From: Uranotaenia lowii | Lineage: Eukaryota; Arthropoda; Insecta; Diptera; Culicidae | DNA length: 64,000 nucleotides | Reading direction: 5' to 3' | NCBI RefSeq assembly: GCF_029784155.1 | Contig: NC_073693.1 | Coordinates: 222,657,094-222,721,093, forward strand | Part shown: piece after piece, positions 35,404 to 47,779 of the stretch | How positions within the stretch are numbered: the stretch's first letter is position 1 | Layout: every line of letters starts with the position of its first letter | Position numbers and translations under genes: made by a program | The notes under the pieces: generated by a model | What the model was told of the DNA's origin: nothing | Database searches by the model: none | Seen by the model: the letters and a program-made list of their open reading frames with translations, nothing else

Positions 35404-36190
35404 GGATGGCTGGGGATGGCAGTTTCTGCTTAACTAAAAATTGCAGTAAATGACTGAAAAATGTATGAAGCCCACACAATATGGGTATTGGGGAAAAGGG
35501 CTTAACGCGTAGAAGTCGAATTTCGTCATCCGACGCCATCTTGAAATCCAAGATGGCGGCTTCCGTTTAACTTCAAAATGCTGTAAATGACTGAAAAATG
35601 TATGAAACCCACACAATATGGGTATTGGGGAAAAGGGCTTAACGCGTAGAAGTCGAATATCGTCATCCGACGCCATCTTGAAATCCAAAATGGCGTCTTC
35701 CGCACAACTTAAAAATGCTGTAAATGACTGAAAATCGAATGAACCACCCACAATATGGGTATCAGGTGAAAGGGCTCAGCGAGTAGAAGTCGAATATCGT
35801 CATCCGACTCCATCTTGAAATCTAAGATGGCGTCTTCCGCTCAACTTAAAAATTCTGTAAATGACTGAAAATCAAATCAACCACCAACAATATGGGTATT
35901 AGGTGAAAGGGCTCAGCGAGTAGAAGTCGAATTTCGTCATCCGACGCCATCTTGAAATCCAAGATGGCGACTTCTGTTTAACTTAATAAATTACTGAAAA
36001 TCAATTGAACCATCCACAATATGGGTATCAGATGAAAGGGCACAGCGAGTAGAAGTCAAATTTCGTCATCCGACGCTTTCTTCAAATCCAAGATGGCGGC
36101 TTTCGCTTAACTTAATAAATTACTGAAAATCAATTGAACCACCCACGATATGGGTATCAGGTGAAAGGGCTCAGCGAGTAGAAGTCGAAT
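35404..36190 (-). repeat. Foldback left array, about 5 tandem units
   Basis: About five units of 130-140 bp, in reverse orientation to the right array. Each unit holds ATATGGGTAT, AGCGAGTAGAAGTCGAAT and a small palindrome CGCCATCTTGAAATCCAAGA-TGGCG. The outer two units are closest to the right-array sequence; inner ones have shortened linkers. Confidence 0.85.
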
Positions 36191-36467
36191 TTCAAAATCG
36201 AAGATTAAAAGAACATTAATAATAAAAAAAAAGTTGTTAAATAATATTTAAGGTGTGTTAGGTACACTTTGGGAAGGACCTGATTTGAAAAATGGAATCG
36301 CTCGATCTAATGCTGGATTGATGAGTTCAGCATTCAGTTTTACTTGTAAAACATTCTCCAGTTTTGTTTGTCCAATTAAGTGTCTGTGGGGCGTGAATAT
36401 CATTCCAAAATGCAAATTATCTCCACAGACACTTGAGTAGCCGCTGCTGTGTATACGACCTGTGCAA
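36191..36467. other. Single-copy loop of the foldback element
   Basis: About 277 bp between the arrays without inverted partner elsewhere in the element. A smaller inverted pair AAGTGTCTGTGG / CCACAGACACTT brackets 36378-36435. No protein is recognisable. Confidence 0.6.
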
Positions 36468-37437
36468 GGATGGATTTCAAAATGGCGTTGCATGGCGAAA
36501 TTAGATTTCTACTCGTTGAGCCCTTTCACCCAATACCCATATTGTGTGAGTTTCATAAATTTTTCAGTCATTTTCAGCAATTTGAAGTTAAAAGACAGCC
36601 GCCATCTTGGTTTTCAAGATGGCGTCGGATGACGAAATTCGACACCTACTCGCTCAACCGTTCCACCTGATACCCATATTGTGGTTGTTTCATACATTTT
36701 TCAGTCATTTACAGCATTTCGAAGTTAAACGAAAGCTGCCATCTTGGATTTCAAGATGGTGTTGAATGATGGAATTCGACTTCTACTCGTTGAGCCCTTT
36801 CACCCAATACCCATATTGTAGTACCCATTTTTCAGTCATTTACAGCATTTTGAAGTTAAACGGAAGCCGCCATCTTGTATTTCAAGATGGCGTCGCATGG
36901 CGATATTCGACTTCTACTCGTTTAATCCTTTCACCCAATACCCATATTATGGGTGTTTCATACATGTTTCAGTCATTTACAGCATTTTGAAGTTAAACGG
37001 AAGCCGCCATCTTGGATTTCAAGATGGCGTCGGATGACGATATTCGACTTCTACGCGTTAAGCCCTTTTCCCCAATACCCATATTGTGTGGGTTTCATAC
37101 ATTTTTCAGTCATTTACAGCATTTTGAAGTTAAACGGAAGCCGCCATCTTGGATTTCAAGATGGCGTCGGATGACGATATTCGACTTCTACGCGTTAAGC
37201 CCTTTTCCCCAATACCCATATTGTGTGGGTTTCATACATTTTTCAGTTATTTACAGCATTTTGAAGTTAAACGGAAGCCGCCATCTTGGATTTCAAGATG
37301 GCGTCGGATGACGATATTCGACTTCTACGCGTTAAGCCCTTTTCCCCAATACCCATATTGTGTGGGTTTCATACATTTTTCAGTAATTCACTGCAATTTT
37401 TAGTTAAGCAGAAACTGCCATCCCCAGCCATCTCCAT
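36468..37437 (+). repeat. Foldback right array, about 7 units of 137 bp
   Basis: The GCCGCCATCTTGG-type motif starts at 36598, 36735, 36866, 37003, 37140 and 37277, spacing 137 bp except one of 131; an earlier partial unit starts near 36471. The last three units are nearly identical, implying recent amplification. Unit length is not a multiple of three, so the apparent open frames through it are not protein-coding. Confidence 0.92.
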
Positions 37438-38309
37438 TTGAGAAAGAATAAAATTGAAATGACCATCATTCAATTTTGTAACATAAACGAATGACGCCGA
37501 TTCGAAGAAAAGTTCGATCCTGACGAAAACCAAACAGAGTGCCTTGGAGCTTCTCCTATGTCTGAATATTCCACTGCGCGCTGGTTTGAAAGTAGGCAAC
37601 ACAGATAACACAGAAGCATGTTGTTCACAGAGCAGATCGAAGCACGTTCATTTCTGTAGGGCTTCACTAAGGGGGTGAACGTGAATTTTGATTCATTTTT
37701 CAAACCCTGCTAAAGAGACTACATACAAAGAGGCGCAGTCTGATCCATAATAAGCTTGCAACCCTGTTGTATGGCTGCCTTTAAAACTGCTTGGTTTTGC
37801 TCGATTGGAATTATGACACTGACTGAAAATCGAAAATTCCAATCGTGACATTTCGTCTCTTTGTTTACTATAGGCTCGTTAGTTTTAGCCATGCTCTCGT
37901 GTTGCACCAGGCAGATGGCAATATGGCAACCTGGATCTTCTTAAGAGCAAGAATCCTTTTTTTTCTATCCATCAGGGGAGAGGTTTATGGGGTTTTCCTC
38001 TCAAAGTAGCACAGCAGAGTTGAAAATGTCAAAATTTCAACCAATGAGGAACCTGAATGATTGTCTCGCGCATAACTGTTTGTGATTTCACACACCCGTA
38101 GCTGTACTCGCCCTGAAATACACGCTCAATATTTTATCACAATTCTGAATTCATGATTTAAACTTAAACGCGGTTTAACATCTTTTTCAAATATTGTTCT
38201 CTAAATTAATGTTTTCAAATCTAGGCAAAAAAAAAATTTGTGTCACGTTCTGATTAGTAGTTTAGTTTTTCATAATTTTTCACGAATAACAACCGAAAAT
38301 ACGATAAAC

Positions 38310-40162
38310 ATGTGCGATTCGGAAAACGACGAATTCGAGAGTGCTGATGAAGAGTTCGATGAAGGTAAAAATCGCCAGACACCAGATAATTCCAAGAAAG
38401 ACACTGCTCTCAAATCTGTACCACCGTCTGACGTGGAGAAAATTGTATCGGAATCGTCTGACGAAATTGTTCAAAACACAGACCTTCCTAAAACGGGAGG
38501 TATTCGTAAGATAATTCGTCCAGATAAGGACCATATGAAGAAAGCAACACTGGCTGTTTCTCAGAAGAAGGAACCGGAAAAACCAATACCTCGGGTAGAG
38601 CCTGAAGTTGCAAGTGGAGATGGATGGGATGATTTCGAAGACGATTGGGGCACATTTGCAAAATCAGATGACACTGAAATCGAAAAATCCGTCGGAAACA
38701 AAACATGCTTCAAAGATGTCGACATAGATGATGTGGAATGCAAGCTGAAAGACTTCATGGTGCGTCAGAAGGATCCAGGGGATGTCAGTTCGATGTTGGA
38801 TCGATTGGCGAACAAAAACAAACCAGCCGCGGAAAGCCAATCATGGGGGGGTTGGAAACCCAGTTGGGGAGGAGCAGCTGTTTCTTTTCTTTCATCGGCT
38901 TCCAAAAGCGTCGCTTCGATTACAACCAATATTACACAGGTATGAGTCTTACTGCCTAAGTATCCATTTCAGTAAAACTGTTTTAATTTTAATGTTTTGT
39001 AGGTTATTGAGTCTGGAATAGGTGTTCCAACTCCGGAAGAAATGGCAAAACGGCAGGCTGAGCAAGAGGCCAAACTAAAGGCCGATGGATACATACCTGA
39101 GAATCAAACAACTCCTTCAGAATCCACCGATCGCTTCGGATTTGATCAGATCGTCTCCGGAGTGACACAAATCAGCAGTAAAGTAATAACGGGTGGCTTA
39201 GATACTCTGGAAGGCATTGGCAAAAAAACTATGACAATTCTGCAAGAAAATGACCCTGGTATTTTGAGTAAGGGCAAATTATTAGGAGGAAAAGACGGTG
39301 TCGTTTTAAGTCAAGTTTTGCGAGAAGCTAAAGAGAAAACTGAAGAGCGAGAACGTAATTTGAAGCAGGTTCAAAAACACCTTTACAGAAAAAAGTTACA
39401 TTTTGAAACCCTATTTGACGATTACCATGGTCTCGTTCATTTGGAAGCCTTGGAAATGCTTTCGAAGCAAGCTGCTCTCAAACTCGAATCTCTGATGGCA
39501 CCTCTCACCGGAATAGCTTTAGAGGAGCTTCAAGAAACTATGAATGAAGTCAAAGAGCTTTGTGAACTACCAGAGTCGGAAAATGATGATACCGATGGAA
39601 CTCACGCAATTGATGAATTAGAGACGAAATTAAAGGAAGCTGTGACAGATTTGGACAACGTCAAAATCGACTTTCAGGATTTGTTGAAATGTTGGCAAGA
39701 AAACGTTGAGTGGTTGACGGAGGAACCCAGAAAGCCTCAAAATTCTCAACAAATTTTTGAAAAAGCCATGCATGCTTTGGCACAAACTACAGCCCTCTGT
39801 GTCTTGAGAATGCACAAGCTTGCTGAAATCCTACTCATATTGGACCATCACAGCACGGCGAATGAAGCAGATGCGCTCGTTCAATTAACAACTGTATTCT
39901 GTTGGCATTTGAGTGGAGTGGCCGCTAGGTTCTCCGGACAGCTGAGCAAATCGAATCAAAATGATCACAATCGACGTTCAGGGGGAGAAGACAGTGACAA
40001 CGCTCTTATTACGAACATATTCCTTGAAGTAAGTTTGATTTCGTGTTATTTCGATGCTATTTTCTAACACTGTATAATTGTTTTCAGGGTTCCAACAGTA
40101 TCTCGTACGTTCAGAATGCTTTCCAATTATTTATCCCAATTTTGCAAATTGGAGCAGCGTAG
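38310..40162 (+). CDS. FAM114 family protein (NOXP20-like)
   Basis: Three exons, 38310-38939, 39003-40028 and 40088-40162, join in phase 0 across 63- and 59-bp GT-AG introns to encode 576 residues. The N-terminus is the family's acidic motif MCDSENDEFESADEEFDEG. A Trp/Gly-rich segment follows at ~180-195 (WGGWKPSWGGAAVSFLSSAS), then the DUF719 region: GGLDTLEGIGKKTMTILQEN, SQVLREAKEKTEERE, LFDDYHGLVHLEALEMLS. The third exon supplies the conserved C-terminus GSNSISYVQNAFQLFIPILQ. Vertebrate FAM114A1/A2 are cytosolic, Golgi- and Rab2-associated proteins of limited known function. The ATG at 38310 is the first in frame and begins the conserved motif. All splice joins keep the family alignment, and it looks intact. 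It is convergent with DIMT1, 150 bp away. Confidence 0.93.
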
Positions 40163-40312
40163 ATTATTCAGTAGCATCATAAAGTCTAACTTTGGTGTAT
40201 TGGGGTTTCTTCTTCAGTAAAAAATATAAGATTATGGTTGTTTCCAACGTGTGAAGTGTAATATGCTAAAAAATGTTGTTATAATACAAAAACAAAATAT
40301 TGAAGTGCTAGT

Positions 40313-41294
<982 letters not shown>

Positions 41295-42204
41295 TTTGTG
41301 AAACTTATTTGCGAATGTTTTCTGGTAAATTTGACCCGAAAGTCGGTGTGACAAAACGACTTACACACGCACGTGCTTTTGTTTACGTTTACACTGTAAA
41401 TAAAACCACACAACTAACTCTCTAAATTTGAAATACCCAGAGCCCGCCTACCTTTTACTCAGACGTCGCCACATGTATATGCAGCAGCCGACGGCTGATC
41501 TTAATGAACTCAAATATCAGCGGAAAAATTACTCAGATGTCAGAAAATTCGGCACTCAGAGAACTCGAGTGCTTGAATGCGACAACTGAGTAAATGTTGA
41601 TCAGTTTGTGCGAGGTGGTCGGACTTGGTTTGTTTTTCTGCGGCAGCAAAACTAGAAAATTTACATGGTGAATATTCATTTTAAAGGTAATTTCTAGGTA
41701 TTAATCCGATTTTATTTATATTACAGGGTTCTGAGACGAAATGATGATGGTCCAAATAAATTTGCCAAAGCTGAATCCGGTACGGCATACTGGGTCCCGG
41801 CCCGAGAGACGAAACCCGAAGGGTGAAAACAAAAATTTCAACAAGTTTGTGGATTTTTTGAAAATAAAAGTGTATGGACATTATTTTTACTTTTGTTATT
41901 TATCAAATCAACAAATCCATCATTAGTGTTAATAATAATACAGGTTTTAACTATTCTAGCATGACAAAACGGCCAAAACCGCTTCAGAATTATTCGCGCA
42001 TTCTGAGTACCATGACCATGACCATGACTCAGTTGTCGCGAAAAGGGCTGTTACGGCTGTTAGTCATTTCTGAGTAAAAGCCGTTTAGTCAGAACTGAGT
42101 ACGGTGCGGTTTTGGCGACAACTGAGTAACCGTCACTCTGAACTGAGTAGCTGAAAGTTAGCGAGTAATGGAAAACTGATATTGGAGAATAACCCCTATA
42201 AACC
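41295..42204. other. DIMT1 upstream region with a possible small transcript
   Basis: No conserved gene. On the plus strand an ATG at 41665 is followed by a possible 42-nt intron and an exon whose second frame reads RRNDDGPNKFAKAESGTAYW and VPARETKPEG before a stop; this is too short to assign. From 41960 to 42160, repeated ACTGAGTA / TACTCAGT words suggest an old transposon. Confidence 0.35.
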
Positions 42205-42668
42205 CAGAGGTGCCAGGTCGTTTTGTCGAAAATCAGGACACCGCGAAGAAAAAATCAGGATTTTTCAGGACACCCCCGAATCGGTGAAAACAAAATGCAG
42301 TTCTGCTCCGATTGCATAAATAAAGGCGAAATATAGGTGCTGAAAACGCCTCGAATTATGCAACTGAAGTGAGAACAACCTTGGGTGGCCTGCAGTTAAT
42401 ATCGAAAAACCTCATTTTAATGTCATTTGAATCAAAGAATCTCATTGGTTCAACTGGTTAAACTATTTTCTTTAAGATTTGTTTGATGTTATCATCATTT
42501 AACAATAAATTTAGTTATGATTTGGATATTTTTTAAAAATCAGGACAAATCAGGACATTTAAGGGCCATTTTTCTAAAATCAGGACAATTCAAGCGTTTT
42601 TGAAAAATCAGGACGGTCTCTCGAAAATCAGGACAAATCCTGATAAATCAGGACACCTGACACCCCTG
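42205..42668. mobile_element. hAT-like MITE with CAGRGGTG termini
   Basis: The ends are CAGAGGTGCCAGG and the complement of CAGGGGTGTCAGG, the common hAT terminus, with a 7-bp direct repeat ATAAACC on each side (42198-42204 and 42669-42675). Sub-terminal regions carry many AAATCAGGACA repeats. Non-coding, 464 bp. Confidence 0.78.
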
Positions 42669-42974
42669 ATAAACCAAAGGACTGAAGCAACTGTCAAATC
42701 ACATACAAACGGACCGTACCGACTTTTTGGAACCACAACGTCAGTTCCCCTTTGATTTCAATGGCATTTTGGTACCAAAACGTCAGTGCGGTACTGAAAT
42801 GTCAGTTCGGAAATTTCCTTCTCTTTCAGCCCCTTGCTATAAACCCCTTCCTTTTCCATTATTTAAAGTTTTGTTTTAACTGTTGAGTCGCTGCGACTAT
42901 TACGGCCCCCCTCCCTACTAACCAGTGAAACAAATACCCTCGGCTCATTTAAGCTTTATAAAAGTAAATGGCAT

Positions 42975-43020
42975 TTAAGGGGGGGGGGGGGGGGGGGTAG
43001 GGTCTAACACTTTCAAAAAA
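42975..43020. mobile_element. TTAA-G19 transposon end (fragment)
   Basis: TTAA at 42975-42978 is followed by 19 G and then TAGGGTCTAAC. The complement of the same arrangement occurs at 56656-56678, so this is the end of a TTAA-targeting (piggyBac-type) non-autonomous element. Only a short part of the element is recognisable here. Confidence 0.55.
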
Positions 43021-43329
43021 TCGATTTTTTTATTTTTTTATATTCTTATTCCCGCATAATCAAATACCGTACACTCAATCGTCTGAATTATTTGGTTCCG
43101 ATAACATTAATAGTCAGGATTTGTTTTGCGACTTTGCTCATGGTGTCTTTGCTGCGGATGATTAAAAAAGATTTCCGAAAGATACGATGAATGATCTAGA
43201 ATAAATTAAATTTTTATGCATCTGAGTGCGTCTTCGCTGCTGCTAACGTCACGTCAGGGGAAAAAAACACGAGGCGTGTGAACCCGTACGTTTTCGGAAA
43301 GCTTCTAAATTTGGCCATTAAACCTTTAA

Positions 43330-45850
43330 ATGGCCAATACAAAACTGAAAAACAATCGCGTCAAGGCCGGCAACAACGCAAGCGGCGAAGGTAAGTAAAA
43401 AAATGTTTTTTTAGGGCAAAAAATGATTTTATTTCTACCCTCCGTTCAGTTCGACAAAGTACACCATCCTGCCGTACAAACTCCGGAGCAGCTGTACTGA
43501 AACAGGTTGAACAATGAGCCGGAACAATCAGCACCACTTCTTCAACAGCAGCAGCAGTAAACATTAGTCGAGTCAGTTCCGGAGGCACGATTGAGACCGC
43601 AGACACCAGCAATCCAAACGGAACCAGTTGAAACACTTCCGGATGCTGTCAAACCCGAGCAAGTGGAAACAGCCAAATGAAATTCGGTGGCTGAAACGGC
43701 TCAAACAGCAAACAATCGAAAAAGGTAAGTGAAAAAAGTACATAAGTGTTTTGTTAAGCGAAAATTTGATTTTTTTTTCTCCGCCCTTCCACTACCCAAG
43801 CAACCAGAATTCCCTTAAAAAGGTTCCTTAGAAGCTTAATCAGCTCTCGTTTCTGTCTGAAGAGAACGCTAATCAGCCCAAAATTTAAGTTCTTAAAGCT
43901 ACTTTCAAGTTCGTTTAAGAAGCTGTAGAGAATGCTATTCAGCCTTAAAGAGAATGTCAAAAAACTTCTACGCGCCGAAAAAAAATCCGGTTGACAGAAA
44001 GCTCTGACAGATTGCTTGATTGCCGGTCTATCATGGTCTATCTCATTGATTTCAATTTTAATTACATAGTTTTGATTACAAAAGCTATACTTACGCTAAG
44101 AGAATTGAACCGCTGCTCTCTAGGTTGCAATGAAACTCACCAGCCACTCGACCAATCCAGCAATAGTTCATTGCCTTTGTAATGATTAGTATTTAAACTT
44201 AAGGAATGTCAATTGAGATCGCGTATGAGCGATAATTGAATGGGTTGGTCAATAGATTGTACATTATTTTGTTTTCAAGGGATTTCAGTACACTTAATAA
44301 TTAGTAACAAAAAATTACATTATCAAAAATTTATTCGATTCACTATAAATATTATCACACAAAAGACTTACCGAATATCAATGTTAAAATGCTGAAAAAT
44401 TCTACCTACGAAAGTGGCCGTGTCTTCCAGGAGAAAGCCGATGTTGTCCGTAATGACGGCACCGGCTTCAGGCCGTTTCCAGGTGGATGTTGTCATTAGT
44501 AATGGGATGCGGTCTTTGAGAGGTTTTCCCCGAGCTGCGCCAGAATGCAGATTGAAATTCAAATCGCCGTCAGTAAGCCTGCAGGTACCCTCCCCAATCG
44601 CAGCGGTGGATGATAGGAAAGATCTAAAAAAAAATAACAACGATGGTGAAAATCCGAAAAATATTTACTACTTGTTGATTCAACCTTCGACGAATTTTTC
44701 TTTTGCGTTGAATTCCATTGTAAATATCAGCACTAATATGAACAAAACAAATACCATGATAAAAAATTGACAGACATTTTTGACATGTCGCTTAGGATTC
44801 CCAAATAAGTTCCTTGAAACACCTAGAAGTGCTATATAATTCCCAAATAAGTTCCTTTAAACACCTAGAAGTATCTTAGAAAGTGCTTCGCGAACGCAAC
44901 TGACCTTCTCAAAAAAGTTGCATTAAAAGCGCTCAGAAGTTCCGTTATCGTCATTTTAACCCTTTAAAAGGCGATGGAAGTTCCTGAGTAACTTTTACGC
45001 GACAAGAGTCACCTGAAGTTCCCGTAAAACATTTTTTCAGCCAAATGTGAACTTCGGAGTTCGGAGTTAAGTAAAAACGCGACTTTTGGTTGCTTGGGTA
45101 GCTTGAAAGAAAAACACTCCAACATATATTCCGAAAAACACCGGACTAGGTCCAGTCCACTGGGCCGGAACCAGCTTCACATCAACAGCAGCAGCAGTAT
45201 AACTTTGTCACAGGAGGTAGTTTTCCTTCTCCAGCGGCGGAAGCGAATCGGGCGCGGAAGTAACTCAGCCAGCGATCATAATAAGATGGTGGCTCCGCCG
45301 TTCCATTATGAACCGTAGGTTATAGTTATGGATTCGGATACTATTCTCTCGTGCTGTAAATCAAATCATCGGTCGAATCATTCAACACAAAAATGATAAC
45401 GGTACGATTCTGCTGTGCGACAGCCCTTCTTATAACCTTCGACATTCGACAGAAAACACTACTATCTTCCTGGATCCAGAGACATCTAAATGCAGCGGAG
45501 GCCAGGTTGACTTCATAAGTACCGAAGCTGCAACAGCGCTGAGGCAGAAACCGAAAAAGTGTGCGCTTACGAAGAAAATTTCATTTGCTAATGATCGGAA
45601 TCCAGTTACCAAACAGCATGAGAACCTGGATCGTTGATCTCTCTCCCCCCCAGCACCGGAGCCCTTAACGGTTTTGGATATAGCTGGCCATTGCTGGTTT
45701 TGTAACTCAGACGGTTACAAACTACGGTCCATGGATAGGTTTACTCAGAAAGTAGGCCAACTATGTGGAAACCCATTTTACGAATTTCTGGGACAAGCTC
45801 ACGGACCTTTCTTTCGGACGTTTCCATCAGCGGATCCATCATTCAGTAAG
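43330..45850 (+). pseudogene. Decayed spliced gene with RTEL1-like helicase motif
   Basis: Several exon-like blocks are separated by short GT-AG introns. Block 1, 43330-43391, ends GGCGAAG|GTAAGT. Block 2, 43461-43726, is Gln/Glu/Pro-rich with three in-frame stops (EARLRPQTPAIQTEPVETLP). Block 3 begins at 45101 after the inserted transposon. At 45347-45423 the frame reads SRAVNQIIGRIIQHKNDNGT, ILLCDS, which is helicase motif VI of the XPD-like superfamily-2 group and closest to RTEL1 as I know it. One base out of frame shortly after, LLSSWIQRHL corresponds to the next RTEL1 segment, so a frameshift is present. RTEL1 unwinds telomeric and recombination intermediates; this copy cannot encode it. 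A further exon-like block is 45652-45845. DDX11 or BRIP1 are less likely sources. Confidence 0.6.
43795..45098. mobile_element. 1.3 kb TA-flanked transposon with CCCAAGCAACCA termini
   Basis: The inverted ends are CCCAAGCAACCAGAA and TTTTGGTTGCTTGGG; TA lies on both sides (43793-43794 and 45099-45100). Near the right end a direct repeat (AATAAGTTCCTT-AAACACCTAGAAGT) occurs twice at 44801-44875. No transposase is recognisable. The insertion site is inside the polypyrimidine-AG of an intron of the RTEL1-like remnant. Confidence 0.85.
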
Positions 45851-46880
45851 TTAGCAATTATGTAAACTTTATCAATGAAATAAAATTGATTTTTTTAATA
45901 ACTAGGCAGCCAGCTGGTCATCGAAGCTGTCAGGGGAAACCGGAGAAACTGATCTAAGTATGTGCCTAGGCCGTTATATCAGGTCAACGAAATCAATTGA
46001 AAGGAACGGTAATTTTATTATTATTAATTTTTTACTATTTTTGCTGACAAAAGCAAATTTCCAGGAATTTACGGGCTCGCGGTTTCGCGGTTTTAAATGA
46101 AAACATAAGTGGCGGTAAAAAATCACCCGTTTCATTAACTCCCTCTCAGTGGTCGGATACCAACACTTACAACGCTTATACCACTCACTACCAGATGCCG
46201 GAATTTTACTACGTTACAGAATTTGACCGCCAAATCAAGTTCAGATTCCGGCCAACTCAAGTTCAGATTGGTTGTCTTTGAGTATCAGGATTTTCTCGGC
46301 TTCACCATGTAGTGGTAATTTATTGATACATCTAATGTTAGATATAGTGTTCATTTTTGATCATTCTTTAGGTTTACTATTCTGAAAACAACATCTTGCT
46401 GAATATGGCGAAATAACCTACATTTTCCCGAGCCACTATTTACCGGAAACGCCGCCCATAGCCGTACCAATCGGATGTCGTTAAGATCCCTTCTACCATG
46501 CTATTCTATCTCTTCGAAGATCTCATCGAAACTAAGCGAGTGGAAATATGTACCGATTGATTTTCATCGAGGTATATTTTTTTTCTTATTGATGCATTTT
46601 TTAACTAGATTTTGATTCAACATAAAGACGAATTAGACGAAAATCAATAACAAATTCGTTAAGTGTTATCTTGTTCTTAGCAACATCGAATTCTTTGTTT
46701 CATGATAAAATTAAAACTCGGCTATCTTGTGTTGCATTTGACTTTTTTCTGTAACAACAAATCTGTTAATTTGATACGATTCTAGCGATCTGGCAACATT
46801 TTTCAATAAGAACCCATCCTTCCTCAACATTTTATTAGCGTGCATCGGATAAGCAGGAAAAATCCCTGACTGGAAAAACA
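45851..46880. other. Further exon-like remnants
   Basis: Possible exons continue with short GT-AG-bounded introns: about 45906-46011, then from 46066 a stretch reading LSQWSDTNTYNAYTTHYQMP and EFYYVTEFDRQIKFRFRPTQ. I do not recognise the protein. Stops and frame changes make a functional gene unlikely. Confidence 0.35.
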
Positions 46881-47779
46881 ATCATCGAAAGTATCTGCTC
46901 GACGAGCCGAAATCATACGGAATCGGACCACATTCGGATGGAATTTCCGACTGGGCATTGTTTTGCCTTTTTGATGCGAAAAAGTTGGCAGCAATCTCAA
47001 CGGAAAATTTTGACAAGACGTCATTAAAAGTTCCGGTGAAAAGGTGGTTGGTGGACGCCGCGCGAAGAGTTTCGCAAAAATTAAATAAGTGGCCAGTAAA
47101 GCGTGTGAGCCTTTCTTCAAAGCCCCAGAAAAGGGAAAATCGTTGCTCCACGGGGACTAGAAGGTAAGCTTGTGAAAATAATCGCAGCAGACAGCTTCTT
47201 AACGGAGAATTTGCTCCAACAGGCATCTCGGCTGAAAAATCCGGCAATCGCTAGAGTGGCTAGGCCAGAGCTCAGGACAACGGGACGGGTCAGAGGAAAA
47301 CCAAACGTCCACACAGTGTCCGGTAAGTCTCGTCAAAAGCAGAAAGGGGAAGGAAACTAAAAGTTCCTTGTTTTTTTCCCCCCAGAATGCTCAAGCCAAG
47401 TGCTCGCCCGGGCCACAGACACGCTCTGAAAAGAACCGAAATAACGGAGAAGGGGTCGGAAGTCCGTAAGTATCTCAGACAACTCGGAAGAACCCCAGCG
47501 GAATAACTAACAAGACGATTTATCCCCAGGACCCCTTTTTGGCAAATTCTTCTTCTTTTGGCCAACTCTACAGGGCCTAGTAGGTGACAAAGCCTTCGCC
47601 ACGTGGCCTCCACACCTTCCACACATCAACCACCATTCATCTGGCGAGCCCAGCTGCACAACATCCTCACCGGAACAGGCTGCACAGCTACAAGGGCCGC
47701 ATTCAAGATTCCGGTCACTTCCGTCTCGCTACTTCAGTGGCGACGAATTCCGGGAAACAGCAGCCGAATTCGAGCGGGT
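46881..47779. other. GC-richer exon-like region before the palindromic array
   Basis: Base composition rises sharply here compared with the AT-rich surroundings. Plausible splice sites occur (GAAG|GTAAGC at 47160, CCG|GTAAGTC at 47323, CCCCCCAG at 47385, AGTCC|GTAAGT at 47466), suggesting a transcribed spliced unit. One frame reads ASRLKNPAIARVARPELRTT. No family is recognised. Confidence 0.35.

Larger units (their letters stand above)
34791..38063. mobile_element. 3.3 kb foldback element with satellite arms
   Basis: The outermost ~60 bp are inverted copies (CAATCATTCTGATTCCTCAT at 34791; complement of CAATCATTCAGGTTCCTCAT ending 38063), continuing inward with a shared GATGGATAGAAAAAAA segment. 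Inside are two oppositely oriented tandem arrays (35404-36190 and 36468-37437) around a ~277 bp single-copy loop. The organisation recalls Drosophila FB/Galileo foldback elements, whose long terminal repeats contain tandem subrepeats. No transposase is present. It lies between NOL12 and FAM114, ending about 250 bp before the FAM114 ATG. Confidence 0.85.

Noticed and set aside
36449..37403. Several overlapping open frames of 60-100 codons through the 137-bp repeats
   Set aside because: The unit length is not divisible by three, the same peptide appears in shifted frames, and both strands are equally open; these are repeat artefacts.
35404..37437. Centromeric or telomeric satellite
   Set aside because: Only about a dozen units, in inverted arrays with matching outer ends; foldback transposon structure explains it better.
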